A stretch of 64,000 bases of DNA, taken from NCBI RefSeq assembly GCF_003335105.1, contig NZ_QFWQ01000007.1, forward strand, positions 62,001-126,000, given 5' to 3'. Both the position numbers and the translations under genes were made by a program. Below are positions 41,921-51,537 of this stretch, piece by piece (position 1 is the stretch's first letter; each line of letters starts with the position of its first letter). The stretch comes from Rhodanobacter denitrificans (GTDB lineage: Bacteria > Pseudomonadota > Gammaproteobacteria > Xanthomonadales > Rhodanobacteraceae). The notes beneath the pieces are model-generated. The model saw only the letters and a list, made by a program, of their open reading frames with translations, had not been told where the DNA came from and made no database searches.

Positions 41921-43708
41921 ATGCGCGGCCTGATTCCCGACAGCTTCATCGACGAACTGCTCGCCCGCGTCGACATCGTCGACGTGATCGAGCGGCGCGT
42001 GCCATTGAAGAAGGCCGGGCGCGAGTGGACCGCCTGCTGCCCGTTCCACAACGAGCGCACGCCCTCGTTCTACGTCAGCCCGGCCAAGCAGTTCTTCCAC
42101 TGCTTCGGCTGCGGCGCGCACGGCAGCGCGGTGAAGTTCCTGATGGACTACGAGCGGCTGGAATTTCCGGACGCGGTGGAGGAGCTGGCGCAGACGGTGG
42201 GCCTTACCGTGCCGCGCGAGGGTGGCCGCGATGAACGCCCGCGCGAGGACAAGACCGACCTGTATGCGCTGCTCGATGCCGCCGCTGCCTGGTACGAGGG
42301 CGAGCTCCCGCGCAGCGCCGAGGCGCAGGCCTATTGCAAGAAGCGCGGCCTGGACGCGGAGACGATCCGGCGCTTTCGCCTCGGCTGGGCGCCCGCCGGC
42401 TACGATGGCGTGATCAAGGCTCTGGGCAACACGCCGCGACGGATGGAGCTGCTCAACGAGGCGGGCATGGTCGCCTCCAGCGAACGCGGCAGCAAGTACG
42501 ACCGCTTCCGCGAGCGCCTGATGTTCCCGATCCTCGATCGTCGCGGCCGCGTGATCGCGTTCGGCGGTCGGATTATTCAAAAATCCGGCGAGGGATCGCC
42601 GGTTCTTGATGCTGGCGCGCAGGACGCGCGCAAAAGTGACGGCCCCAAATACCTCAACTCACCCGAGACCCCGCTGTTCCACAAGGGCCGCGAGCTGTTC
42701 GCGCTGTGGCAGGTGAAGCAGGCGAACGCGAACCTGCAGCGGATCGTGGTGGTCGAGGGCTACATGGACGTGATCGCGCTGCACCAGGCGGGCCTGCCGA
42801 TCGCGGTGGCCACGCTGGGTACGGCGACCACGCCCGAGCACACCGAAGTACTGTTCCGCGCCGCGCCGGACGTGGTGTTCTGCTTCGACGGCGACCGTGC
42901 CGGGCGCGCCGCGGCGTGGAAGGCGCTGGAGTCCGCGCTGCCGCGCCTGCGCGACGGGCGGCAGGCCTATTTCCTGTTCCTGCCCGACGGCGAGGATCCG
43001 GACACGCTGGTGCGCAAGGAAGGCAAGGTGGGTTTCGACAAGCGCATCCGGGAGGCAATGCCGCTGTCGGATTACTTCTTCAACGAGCTGTCGCACGACG
43101 TCGACATGGCGAGCCTCGACGGCCGCGCCCGGCTGGCCGAGCGCGCGCGCCCGCTGATCGCGAAGCTGCCCGACGGCGCGTTCCGCGACCTGATGGGGCA
43201 GGAGCTGGAGAAGCGCAGCGGTGCGCGCGCCTTGCTGCAGGCCGACCCGGCCGTCCATCGCGCAGTGCAGCGGCCGGTGGCGGTGCAGCGCAGCCTGGTG
43301 CGCAGCGCGATCTCGCTGCTGCTGGCGCAGCCGGGCATGGCCGACCAGGTGGAGCAGCCCTATCGCTTCCTGCGTCTGGACAAGCCCGGCGTGGAGCTGC
43401 TGGCCGAGCTGCTCGACATAGCGCGCGCCCGGCCTGGCATCAATTCCGCCATGCTGGTGGAGCACTTCGCCGAGCGGGCTGAATACCCCTCGCTGCAGAA
43501 GCTGATGGCGACGATGGCGGTGGGCGAACCCGAGGCGCAGCGCAGCGAATTCTTCGACGCGCTGGCGCGGATGGAGGACCAGGCGTACACGCAACGCCGC
43601 GACGCACTGACCGCGAAGAGCCGCGAAAGCCGGCTGGACAGCGCCGAGAAAGCCGAATTGCGCGAGCTGCTGGCCGCCCGCGCGCGGCCGCCGGTAGCCT
43701 CGGCCTGA
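41921..43708 (+). CDS. dnaG: DNA primase
   Basis: A 595-residue primase that lays RNA primers at the fork. The CHC2 zinc domain has Cys 40, His 43, Cys 61 and Cys 64 (CCPFHNERTPSF; FHCFGCGAHG). The RNA polymerase domain carries the Toprim motifs VVVEGYMDVIALHQAGL and FCFDGDRAGRAAAWKAL. The C-terminal region binds DnaB helicase. Length is normal. A TAGACT hexamer ends 9 bases before the ATG with no Shine-Dalgarno. rpoD, the usual third gene of this cluster, is not next; a DedA gene is. Confidence 0.97.
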   Translation: MRGLIPDSFIDELLARVDIVDVIERRVPLKKAGREWTACCPFHNERTPSFYVSPAKQFFHCFGCGAHGSAVKFLMDYERLEFPDAVEELAQTVGLTVPREGGRDERPREDKTDLYALLDAAAAWYEGELPRSAEAQAYCKKRGLDAETIRRFRLGWAPAGYDGVIKALGNTPRRMELLNEAGMVASSERGSKYDRFRERLMFPILDRRGRVIAFGGRIIQKSGEGSPVLDAGAQDARKSDGPKYLNSPETPLFHKGRELFALWQVKQANANLQRIVVVEGYMDVIALHQAGLPIAVATLGTATTPEHTEVLFRAAPDVVFCFDGDRAGRAAAWKALESALPRLRDGRQAYFLFLPDGEDPDTLVRKEGKVGFDKRIREAMPLSDYFFNELSHDVDMASLDGRARLAERARPLIAKLPDGAFRDLMGQELEKRSGARALLQADPAVHRAVQRPVAVQRSLVRSAISLLLAQPGMADQVEQPYRFLRLDKPGVELLAELLDIARARPGINSAMLVEHFAERAEYPSLQKLMATMAVGEPEAQRSEFFDALARMEDQAYTQRRDALTAKSRESRLDSAEKAELRELLAARARPPVASA

Positions 43709-43838
43709 GCATGATGAGCCGTCGTCTGCCCACGCACGTCCTGCGTCGTCCTGTCCCATCGGCCATCGGCCGCCGCCTGACTGTGGGATCATGCCCGGCT
43801 GCGGCCCAGCGCGCCCCGCACGAAGCGCAAGGATATTG

Positions 43839-44459
43839 ATGGATCTGTTGCAGCAACTGGTGACGATCTTCGCCGAGAACGGCTATGTGGCCGTGTTCAT
43901 CGCGCTGATGATCTGCGGCGCCGGCCTGCCGCTGCCGGAAGACATCACCCTGGTAGCCGGCGGCGTGATCGCGGGCCTGGGCTACGCCAACGTGCACGCG
44001 ATGTTCGCGCTGGCGATGTTCGGCGTGCTGCTGGGCGACTGCGCCATCTTCCTGCTCGGCCACCATTACGGCGCGCGCATCCTGCAATGGCGCTTCGTGG
44101 CGCGCGTGCTGACACCGGGGCGCTACGTCAAGGTGCAGGAAAAATTCGACCAGTATGGCAACCGCATGCTGTTCTTCGCGCGTTTCCTGCCCGGCATGCG
44201 CACCACCGTCTACCTCACCGCCGGCACCACCCACCGGGTATCGTTCCTGCGCTTCCTGCTGATCGATACGCTGGCCGCGCTGATCAGCGTGCCGATCTGG
44301 GTCTACCTGGGCTATTTCGGCGCCGACAACCACGAATGGCTGGTGAAGTGGATACACCGCGGCCAGAGCAGCCTGTGGGTCCTGGTGGGCATCCTGGTGC
44401 TCACCGTGCTGATGCTGTGGTGGCGGCGCCGCCGCCGCACGCGCTGCGGGCTGGACTGA
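43839..44459 (+). CDS. DedA family membrane protein
   Basis: A 206-residue protein of the DedA/SNARE-associated family. It contains the re-entrant loop region (GAGLPLPEDITLVAGGVIAG), the GDCAIFLLGHHYGARIL segment and the conserved FFARFLPGMRTTVYLTAGTT (with Arg and Pro). These proteins move undecaprenyl phosphate or phospholipids across the inner membrane and affect drug resistance and membrane potential. Start set at MDLLQQLVTI; AAGGA lies about 9 bases upstream. The SBF-like transporter starts 8 bp after its stop. Confidence 0.9.
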   Translation: MDLLQQLVTIFAENGYVAVFIALMICGAGLPLPEDITLVAGGVIAGLGYANVHAMFALAMFGVLLGDCAIFLLGHHYGARILQWRFVARVLTPGRYVKVQEKFDQYGNRMLFFARFLPGMRTTVYLTAGTTHRVSFLRFLLIDTLAALISVPIWVYLGYFGADNHEWLVKWIHRGQSSLWVLVGILVLTVLMLWWRRRRRTRCGLD

Positions 44460-44467
44460 GCGCCGGC

Positions 44468-45469
44468 ATGTCGTCGCGCCGCGTCGGTCCCGACAACTTC
44501 ACGCTCGCCCTGCTCGCCACCGTGGCGCTGGCCTCGCTGCTGCCGTGTCGGGGCGACGCAGCGCGGGTGTTCGACGCGATCACCGATGGCGCGATCGCGC
44601 TGCTGTTCTTCCTGCACGGCGCCAAGCTGCCGCGCGCGGCGATCGTGCAGGGTCTCACCCACTGGCGGCTGCACCTGACCGTGCTCGGCAGCACCTTCGT
44701 GCTGTTTCCGCTGCTGGGGCTGGCGCTGCAGCCGCTCGGCCATGCGCTGCTGACGCCGCAGCTTTACCTCGGCGTGCTGTTCGTCTGCACGCTGCCGTCC
44801 ACGGTGCAATCGTCGATCGCGTTCACTTCGATCGCCGGCGGCAACGTGTCGGCCGCCGTGGTCAGTGCCTCGATGTCGAACCTCATCGGCATCGTGTTGA
44901 CCCCGCTGCTGGTCGGCCTGCTGCTGGCCGGCCACGGCGGCGGCGCCTCCTGGCACGGCGTGCTGGACATCATGCTGCAACTGCTGCTGCCGTTTGCGCT
45001 CGGACATGCCGCGCGGCGCTGGATCGGCGGCTTCGTCGACCGCCACAGGGCGCTGCTCGGCTACACCGACCAGGGCACTATCCTGCTGGTGGTCTACACC
45101 GCGTTCAGCGCCGCCGTGGTCGCTGGCCTGTGGCGCGACACACCGGTCTCCGCCCTGCTCGCCACCCTCGCGATGTGCGCGCTGCTGCTGGCGCTGGTGA
45201 TGCCCACGCTGACCTGGACCGCGCGCCGGCTCGGCTTCCCGCGTGCCGACGAGATCGCCATCGTGTTCTGCGGCTCCAAGAAGAGCATGGCCAGCGGTAT
45301 CCCGATGGCGAAGATCCTGTTCGCCGGCCAGCTCGGCGGCCTCGGCGCGCTGGTGCTGCCGCTGATGATCTTCCACCAGCTGCAGTTGATGGTGTGCGCG
45401 GTGGTGGCGCGGCGCTACGCCATGCAGGGCCACCACCGCGTCGTCGAGGACAGCCGGGAGGCCGACTGA
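44468..45469 (+). CDS. Bile acid:sodium symporter-like transporter (SBF-like, YfeH type)
   Basis: A 333-residue protein with about ten membrane segments. It carries LPSTVQSSIAFTSIAGGNVSAAVVSASMSNLIGIVLTPLL as the first crossover region and FCGSKKSMASGIPMAKILF as the second, as in SBF_like/YfeH proteins. It probably moves an organic anion with sodium or protons; the substrate is unknown. Tightly linked to the DedA gene. Convergent with mgtA, 25 bp away. Confidence 0.88.
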   Translation: MSSRRVGPDNFTLALLATVALASLLPCRGDAARVFDAITDGAIALLFFLHGAKLPRAAIVQGLTHWRLHLTVLGSTFVLFPLLGLALQPLGHALLTPQLYLGVLFVCTLPSTVQSSIAFTSIAGGNVSAAVVSASMSNLIGIVLTPLLVGLLLAGHGGGASWHGVLDIMLQLLLPFALGHAARRWIGGFVDRHRALLGYTDQGTILLVVYTAFSAAVVAGLWRDTPVSALLATLAMCALLLALVMPTLTWTARRLGFPRADEIAIVFCGSKKSMASGIPMAKILFAGQLGGLGALVLPLMIFHQLQLMVCAVVARRYAMQGHHRVVEDSREAD

Positions 45470-45494
45470 GGCGACCCGCGGGCGTGGCCCGTCG

Positions 45495-48143
45495 CTACAG
45501 CCAGCGCCCGTATCGGCGGATGTAGATCACCTTCACCAGCTGGGTCAGCGCGCAATAGGCCAGCACGGTAGCGGCCAGCCATGCGTAGTACACCGGCGGC
45601 ATTTCCAGCATGCCGAGCTTGTGGCCCAGCCCGGTATACGGAATCAGCATGCCGATCGCGATGATCGCGGTGGTCAGCCCCAGCACCGGCGCGGCCGCGC
45701 TGCTCTGCAGGAACGGGATGCGGCGCGTGCGGATCATGTGCACCACCAGGGTCTGGGTGAGCAGGCTCTCGATGAACCAGCCGGACTGGAACAGCGACTG
45801 GTGCGCCGGCGTGTTCGCGCCGAACACGAACCACAGCAGCGCGAAGGTGGTGATGTCGAACACCGAACTCGACGGCCCTACCAGCAGCATGAAGCGGCCG
45901 ATGTCGCTGGCGTCCCACTTGCGCGGCGCGCGCAGGTACTCCTCGTCCATGCGGTCGAACGGGATCGACAACTGCGAGATGTCGTACAGCAGGTTCAGCA
46001 CCAGGATCTGCAGCGGCAGCAGCGGCACGAACGGCAGGAACACGCTGGCAATCAGCATGCTCAGCACGTTGCCGAAGTTCGAGCTGGCGGTCATCTTGAT
46101 GTACTTGATGATGTTGCCGAAGGTGATGCGGCCTTCCAGCACGCCCTCCTCCAGCACCATCAGGTTCTTCTCCAGCAGGATGATGTCGGCCGACTCCTTG
46201 GCGATGTCGGTGGCGGTGTCCACCGAGATGCCAACGTCGGCATCGTGCAGCGCCGACGCGTCGTTGATGCCGTCGCCGAGGAACCCCACGGTATGGCCCT
46301 GGCGCTGCAACGAGCGCACCACCGCGGCCTTCTGCAGCGGCGACATCTTGGCGAACACCGTGGTGCGCTTCACCAGTTCGTCCAGCGCGGCCTCGTCCAG
46401 CGGCTCGATGTCGCGGCCCTGCACCGAGTGGGTGACATCCAGCCCCACCTCGCGGCAGATCTTGCGCGTCACCGCCTCGTTGTCGCCGGTGATCACCTTC
46501 ACCTCGACGCCGTGCTGGTGCAGCGCGGCGATCGCGGTGGCGGCCGAGTCCTTCGGCGGGTCGAGGAAGGCGAGACAACCGACCGCGGTGAGCCCGCTCT
46601 CGTCGGCCACGCTCCAGGCGCGCTCGGCCGCCGGTTCGCGGCGCACCGCCACCACCAGCACGCGCAGGCCGTCCTCGTTGAGCCGATGCGTCATCGCCTT
46701 GATCTCGCGGCGGCGCTCGTCGGTCATAGCCTCCACCGTGCCACCCACCTGCGCGAATGCGCAGATCGCCAGCATCTCCTCCACCGCGCCCTTGCAGATC
46801 AGCAGGTGTTCGCTGCCGCCGTTCGCCACGACGACCGACATGCGCCGGCGCTGGAAATCGAACGGGATCTCGTCCACCACGCGATAGCGCGCCGCGGTCG
46901 GCTCCAGGTCGCGGTGCTCCAGCACCGCCTTGTCCATCAGGTTCTTCAGGCCGGTCTGGAAGCGGCTGTTGAGGTAGCCGAATTCCAGCGCCTCGTCGCT
47001 CTCCTCGCCGTCGAGGTCGAGGTGGCGCTCCAGCACGATCTTGTCCAGCGTCAGCGTGCCGGTCTTGTCGGTGCACAGCACATCCATCGCGCCGAAGTTC
47101 TGGATCGCGTTGAGCCGCTTCACCACCACCTTGCGCTTGGACATCGCCATCGCGCCCTTGGCGAGGTTCGCGGTGACGATCAGCGGCAGCATCTCCGGGG
47201 TGAGGCCCACCGCCACCGACAGCGCGAACAGGAACGCCTCCCAGAAACCCTGCTTGTACCACTGGATGCCCAGCACCACCGGCACCATCACCGCCATGAA
47301 GCGGATCAGCAGCCAGCTCACCGAGTTCACGCCGCGGTCGAAACTGGTCTGCACGCGCTGGCCGGTCATGCTGTGCGCCAGCGAGCCGAGGTAACTGCGC
47401 GTACCGGTGGCCACCACCACCGCGCTGGCGGTGCCGGAGATCACGTTGGTGCCCATGTAGCAGACGGTGGGCAGATCCAGCGGATTGCCGACCGATTCCA
47501 CGCCGTGCGCATGGATCGGCGCCACCTTCTCCACCGGCAGCGATTCGCCGGTGAGGATCGCCTGGCTGATGAACAGGTCTTTCGCCGTGAGCAGGCGCAG
47601 GTCAGCGGGTACCATGTCGCCGGCCGCCAGGTGCACGATGTCGCCCACCACCAGCTCGCCCACCGGCACCTCGATCTGCTCGCTGTGGCCGTCGGATGCC
47701 TGCCGCGTCACCGCGGCGGTGTTGCGCACCATCGCCTTCAGCTCCTCGGCGGCACGCGAGGAGCGGTACTCCTGGGTGAAGGTCAATACCACGCTGATGC
47801 CCACCATCGCCGCGATGATGATCGGCCCGGTCAGGTCGCTGTCGTCCGCGAACAACTGCACGCCGGCCAGCACCAGCAGCACGATGATGAAAGGATTCTT
47901 GAACGCGCGCAGCAGCTGCAGCGACCAGTGCGGCGGCTTCTCGTGCGAAACCTCGTTGGCACCGTCGCGATGCAGCCGCTCGGCGATCTGCTCCTCGTCG
48001 AGGCCGGCCGGCGTGCTGTCCAGCCCGGCCAGCAGCGCCTCGTTGTCGCGGAACGCCTCCTGCGCCACCGCCACGTGCAAGGGCGCCGACGCGCCCTTCT
48101 CGGCCGCCCTCGGGAGGGCGCCCTGGATGGATTGCTTGATCAT
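45495..48143 (-). CDS. mgtA: Magnesium-translocating P-type ATPase
   Basis: An 882-residue P3B ATPase importing Mg2+. It has the N-terminal cytoplasmic region, TGESLPVEK (A domain), the phosphorylated Asp 359 in CTDKTGTLT, the N domain, and FLGDGINDASALHDADVGISVD. The C-terminal six membrane segments follow (SSNFGNVLSMLIASVFLPFVPLLPLQILVLNLLYD). Length and order match MgtA/MgtB. GGAAG a few bases upstream supports MIKQSIQG; a longer frame is not supported. Its leader contains hairpins and a small ORF upstream. Confidence 0.95.
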   Translation of the reverse strand: MIKQSIQGALPRAAEKGASAPLHVAVAQEAFRDNEALLAGLDSTPAGLDEEQIAERLHRDGANEVSHEKPPHWSLQLLRAFKNPFIIVLLVLAGVQLFADDSDLTGPIIIAAMVGISVVLTFTQEYRSSRAAEELKAMVRNTAAVTRQASDGHSEQIEVPVGELVVGDIVHLAAGDMVPADLRLLTAKDLFISQAILTGESLPVEKVAPIHAHGVESVGNPLDLPTVCYMGTNVISGTASAVVVATGTRSYLGSLAHSMTGQRVQTSFDRGVNSVSWLLIRFMAVMVPVVLGIQWYKQGFWEAFLFALSVAVGLTPEMLPLIVTANLAKGAMAMSKRKVVVKRLNAIQNFGAMDVLCTDKTGTLTLDKIVLERHLDLDGEESDEALEFGYLNSRFQTGLKNLMDKAVLEHRDLEPTAARYRVVDEIPFDFQRRRMSVVVANGGSEHLLICKGAVEEMLAICAFAQVGGTVEAMTDERRREIKAMTHRLNEDGLRVLVVAVRREPAAERAWSVADESGLTAVGCLAFLDPPKDSAATAIAALHQHGVEVKVITGDNEAVTRKICREVGLDVTHSVQGRDIEPLDEAALDELVKRTTVFAKMSPLQKAAVVRSLQRQGHTVGFLGDGINDASALHDADVGISVDTATDIAKESADIILLEKNLMVLEEGVLEGRITFGNIIKYIKMTASSNFGNVLSMLIASVFLPFVPLLPLQILVLNLLYDISQLSIPFDRMDEEYLRAPRKWDASDIGRFMLLVGPSSSVFDITTFALLWFVFGANTPAHQSLFQSGWFIESLLTQTLVVHMIRTRRIPFLQSSAAAPVLGLTTAIIAIGMLIPYTGLGHKLGMLEMPPVYYAWLAATVLAYCALTQLVKVIYIRRYGRWL

Positions 48144-48229
48144 GACCCGCTTCCGTGAATTCGCTGATGCCTGCCGCCGGGGCGAGTCCGCGGAATCAAT
48201 CCGCCAACCGCATCGACGCTGGTGCGCCT

Positions 48230-48245
48230 GGCCGCGCATGCGGCC
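48230..48245 (-). promoter_or_regulatory. Hairpin in the mgtA leader
   Basis: A 6-bp stem GGCCGC/GCGGCC with a four-base loop in the 156-base stretch between the small upstream ORF and mgtA. Mg2+-responsive leaders are known for mgtA in enterobacteria; I do not recognise a specific riboswitch here. Confidence 0.35.
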
Positions 48246-48299
48246 GGAACGGTTCCGCGCCTGGCGGAGGCCATCCCTTGCATGACGTCACGGCAGCCA

Positions 48300-48542
48300 T
48301 CAGCGACTGGATACCAGCGCGAGATGGACGGATGATGGCAGCGCGTCGCCGCGGGCCCGGGTTGTCGCCGATGCACGGCCGCCGGCGTCGGCGCGGCGGT
48401 GCAGTTCGATCACATTGCTGCCGGCCGGGCGGTCCAGCGGGGCGGGCACGGTGATGGTGTAGGTAACGCGCACGGCCTCGCGACGGCCGGCCAGAAGCCG
48501 GCGCAGCATGCGCAGCAAAACGGAATCGCGAAGGAGCTTCAT
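48300..48542 (-). CDS. Small ORF upstream of mgtA, hypothetical
   Basis: An 80-residue basic protein starting MKLLRDSVLLRMLRRLLAGRREAVRV. A strong GAGGAG lies seven bases before the ATG, the best evidence that it is translated. The second half is Ala/Arg/Ser-rich and unlike any family I know. It ends 156 bp before mgtA on the same strand, so it could be a leader-type cistron, as short ORFs precede mgtA in other bacteria. It may also be an unrelated small gene. Confidence 0.5.
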   Translation of the reverse strand: MKLLRDSVLLRMLRRLLAGRREAVRVTYTITVPAPLDRPAGSNVIELHRRADAGGRASATTRARGDALPSSVHLALVSSR

Positions 48543-48860
48543 GGCCCATCTCCTCGTTACGGCGCCCGCGGCGCCGGAGGAGGTGGGCCGGTCTTCCCTA
48601 GTCGAGGAAAGCGCCGGCCGACCGCAGGCGGTCGCCGCAGATCATCAGCTTGTTATGCAATGCCGGCATCCGATGCTCGCGGATGTCGACGTTGCGACTA
48701 GGGTAAACGTCCATATGCCTTGGTTAGTCAGGACAGGAAGCCCGCCGATGCAGACGCGCCGGTGGGCGCGGGCATTGTCGTGCTGCGTTGCCGCAGTGTC
48801 AATCCCGGCAAGCGCTCCACACGAACGAAAGTTGTTGCGCAGGCGGCCAGCATGCTCAGC
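48543..48860. other. Gene-free region between the mgtA-side ORF and cyoE
   Basis: A 318-bp stretch upstream of the small ORF and mgtA; cyoE ends on its far side, also on the minus strand. It must hold the mgtA-side promoter. The part around 48640-48725 is less GC-rich (TTGTTATGCAATG, AGGGTAAACGTCCATATG) but I could not define a promoter or operator with confidence. Confidence 0.5.
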
Positions 48861-49763
48861 TCAGCCCAGCACCGCCGACGGGACCGCCGGCTGCAGCAGC
48901 GGCGATACCAGCCAGTGGTCGACCAGCAGGAACGCAAACAACGCCATCAGGTACACGATGGAATAGTTGAACACCTTCATCGCGTACAGCTCGTCCGGCG
49001 GGTTCAGCAGGCGTACCGCGTAATACAGGAACGCGCCGCCCAGCACCGCGGCGCCGCCCAGGTAGACCAGCCCGCTCATTCCGGTCAGCGCCGGCAGCAG
49101 GGTCACCAGCACCAGCAGCACGGTGTAGAACAGGATGTGCCAGCGGGTGAACACCACGCCGTGGGTCACCGGCAGCATCGGCACCTGGGCGCGCGAGTAG
49201 TCGTCGCGGCGGAAGATCGCCAGCGCCCAGAAGTGCGGCGGCGTCCACACGAAGATGATCAGGCACAGCTGCAGCGCGTACGGGTGCAGCGAGCCGGTGA
49301 CCGCGGTCCAGCCCAGCACCGGCGGGATCGCGCCGGCCAGGCCGCCGATCACAATGTTCTGCGGCGAGGCGCGCTTGAGGAACGCGGTGTAGATCACCGC
49401 GTAGCCGATCAGCCCGGCGAACGTCAGCACCGCGGTCAGCGTGTTGACCAGCAGCACCAGCACCAGCATCGAGGCAAGGCCCAGCGCCAGCGCGAACACG
49501 AACACCTGGCGCGGGTTGAGGTGCCCGGTGGCGAGCGGCCGATGCGCCGTGCGCACCATCAGCTTGTCGATGCGCTGGTCGATCAACTGGTTGAACGCGG
49601 CGGCCGAGGACGACGCCAGCCAGATGCCCAGCGTGCCGAACACCAGCGCCTGCCAGTGCGGCAGCCCGGGCACGGCGAGGAACATGCCGATCACCGCGCA
49701 GAACACCAGCAGGGCGACGATGCGCGGCTTGGTCAGTTGCAGGTATTCGTGGAAAGCACTCAT
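48861..49763 (-). CDS. cyoE: Protohaem IX farnesyltransferase (haem O synthase)
   Basis: A 300-residue UbiA-family membrane enzyme that adds farnesyl to haem B. It has the two Asp-rich motifs: [19 protein letters not shown] (first, N...D...D..M.RT..RP) and [21 protein letters not shown] (second), plus [20 protein letters not shown]. About nine membrane segments. It lies 2 bp after ctaA, with which it makes haem A for the aa3 oxidase encoded upstream. Confidence 0.96.
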   Translation of the reverse strand: MSAFHEYLQLTKPRIVALLVFCAVIGMFLAVPGLPHWQALVFGTLGIWLASSSAAAFNQLIDQRIDKLMVRTAHRPLATGHLNPRQVFVFALALGLASMLVLVLLVNTLTAVLTFAGLIGYAVIYTAFLKRASPQNIVIGGLAGAIPPVLGWTAVTGSLHPYALQLCLIIFVWTPPHFWALAIFRRDDYSRAQVPMLPVTHGVVFTRWHILFYTVLLVLVTLLPALTGMSGLVYLGGAAVLGGAFLYYAVRLLNPPDELYAMKVFNYSIVYLMALFAFLLVDHWLVSPLLQPAVPSAVLG

Positions 49764-49765
49764 CG

Positions 49766-50941
49766 TCAGTGTCGTCCGGGCGGCAGGTAAATCGATTCGT
49801 CATGCCGCCGCTGCGTGCGCGCCAGCGTGGCCAGCAGGGTGCACAGCAGCAGCGCGGCCATGCCATTGTGCGCGGTCGCCACCGCCAGCGGCAGGCCGAA
49901 GTACACGTTGCTGATGCCCAGCAGCACCTGGCCCGCCAGCGCCAGCGCGATCGCCAGGCCGTAGCCGACCAGGCCGCGCCGGGCGGCCCTGGTGGCCAGC
50001 CAGCCGAGGTAGCAGAACACCACCAGCGCACCGAGCCGGTGCGCGATCTGGATCGCGCTGCGCGCGGCCATGTCCAGCACGCCGCCTTCGTAGTTCACGC
50101 CGATCCCGCGCCACAGCACGAAGCCCTCGCGGAAATCCGTCGGCGGCGCCCACTGGCCGAGGCACTGGGGGAACGAGCCCGGACCGTAGCCGCAGGCCAG
50201 CGCCGCGTAGTTCGCCGAGGTCCAGCCACCGAGCGCGATCTGGCACAGCAGGAGCACGATGCTGATCGCCACCAGCCGGCGCAGGTCGGCAAGGCCATCG
50301 TCCGGCGCGGCCACGCCGGCGAAGCGCAGCGCGGCATATGCCAGCAGCGCGAAGGTGGTCATGCCGCCGAGCAGATGGCCCATCACCACGACGGGCTTGA
50401 GCAGCAGCGTTACCGTCCACATGCCGAGCATCGCCTGGAAGATGATCACCGCCAGCGCCAGCACGCATATCTTCCAGGCGCCGGGCCGCGGCAACCGGAT
50501 CGCGGCGAGCAGCGGCAGCGCGATCGCGCATGCCGCCAGCAGCGACGACCACAGATGTTCGCCGCGCATGTACAGACCCACGCCTAGCGCGGCGAACACG
50601 GCGCCGCCGAGCATCGCCAGCAGCGCATCGCGACGCCTCCAGCTCGCCAGCAGCGCCAGCAGCAGCACGAGCACGCCGAGCGTGCCGGCGAGGAAGCGAT
50701 GCACCTGCTCGCGCCAGGCCTTGTGCGCCTCGTACGGACGATCCGGGAAGGCCGCGTCGGCGTGCGCGACCGCCTGCGCATGCTGCGGCCAGGTCACCTG
50801 GCCGTAGCAGGTCGGCCAGTCCGGGCAGGACAGGCCGGCATTCGACAGCCGCACGAAGGCGCCGAACATCACCAGCCCGAACGCGAACACCGCCGCGAAC
50901 AGCGCCAGCCAGCGCAGGGTTTTCAAGGAGCGTGCCGACAT
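49766..50941 (-). CDS. ctaA: Haem A synthase
   Basis: A 391-residue membrane protein that oxidises the methyl group of haem O to give haem A. It has eight membrane segments in two four-helix halves with conserved His residues: [10 protein letters not shown] and VVMGHLLGG in the first half, [13 protein letters not shown] and [10 protein letters not shown] in the second. The [10 protein letters not shown] motif near the N-terminus holds the Cys pair. Start MSARSLKTL overlaps the stop of the preceding gene (TGATG). Confidence 0.94.
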   Translation of the reverse strand: MSARSLKTLRWLALFAAVFAFGLVMFGAFVRLSNAGLSCPDWPTCYGQVTWPQHAQAVAHADAAFPDRPYEAHKAWREQVHRFLAGTLGVLVLLLALLASWRRRDALLAMLGGAVFAALGVGLYMRGEHLWSSLLAACAIALPLLAAIRLPRPGAWKICVLALAVIIFQAMLGMWTVTLLLKPVVVMGHLLGGMTTFALLAYAALRFAGVAAPDDGLADLRRLVAISIVLLLCQIALGGWTSANYAALACGYGPGSFPQCLGQWAPPTDFREGFVLWRGIGVNYEGGVLDMAARSAIQIAHRLGALVVFCYLGWLATRAARRGLVGYGLAIALALAGQVLLGISNVYFGLPLAVATAHNGMAALLLCTLLATLARTQRRHDESIYLPPGRH

Positions 50942-51513
50942 CACCTGATCACCTTCACCATGTCCCGCAACAGGCCGGGCACTTCGAAGCCCGCCGGGTA
51001 CAGCGACAGCGCGGTGCCGTTGGATTCCACCAGCACGGCGCTGACGCTGTCCGGCGTCGCCGGCACGTAGGCGGCCAGCTTGCCATCGATGTCGCGGCCG
51101 AGCTTCCAGTAGGTCTGCATCGCGGCGCGCCGGCCCGGATCCGCCGGCGGCGTGCCGAGGTAGAGCAGGCGCAGGCGCGACTGGTTGCGGTTGAGCATGA
51201 CGCGCGCCTTGGCGATGCCGGTCAGCGTCTCGAAGCATTGCGCGGCGCAGTCCGGACCGGCCAGTGCGATCAGGGTGAAGCGCGGTTCGCTGTCGCGCCA
51301 CGGCCACGACGTGCCGTCGCCCAGTCGCACCTGCAACTGCTCGGCGACGAAGTTGCGCTGCGGCAGGATCGGGTGGCCGTTGCCCTTCACGCCCGGCTGC
51401 CAGCCGCTCCAGCTGAGCAGGCCGGCGACGAGCATCGGCGCGGCGAACACCAGCGCGACCAGCAGCAGGAACATTCGGCTTTTGCGCACGGCGGCGGGGT
51501 CAGCGGCTTTCAT
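50941..51513 (-). CDS. Membrane-anchored thioredoxin-like protein with CX3C motif (oxidase assembly context)
   Basis: A 190-residue protein with one N-terminal membrane segment (about 13-35) and a periplasmic domain. The domain has FTLIALAGPDCAAQCFETLTGIAKARVMLNRNQ with Cys 89 and Cys 93 in CX3C spacing, as in SCO-type copper chaperones, and LRLLYLGTPP. A similar gene sits between SURF1 and ctaA in pseudomonads. It may deliver copper or reduce the CuA site. Sequence similarity to SCO1 is weak; the motif and location carry the inference. Confidence 0.75.
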   Translation of the reverse strand: MKAADPAAVRKSRMFLLLVALVFAAPMLVAGLLSWSGWQPGVKGNGHPILPQRNFVAEQLQVRLGDGTSWPWRDSEPRFTLIALAGPDCAAQCFETLTGIAKARVMLNRNQSRLRLLYLGTPPADPGRRAAMQTYWKLGRDIDGKLAAYVPATPDSVSAVLVESNGTALSLYPAGFEVPGLLRDMVKVIR

Positions 51514-51537
51514 CGGACTTGGTCGACCTCAGGGGAA

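Noticed and set aside
45621..48158. Plus-strand open frame (845 codons) opposite mgtA
   Set aside because: Same mirror effect; composition is low-complexity His/Gln/Arg and no family features are seen.
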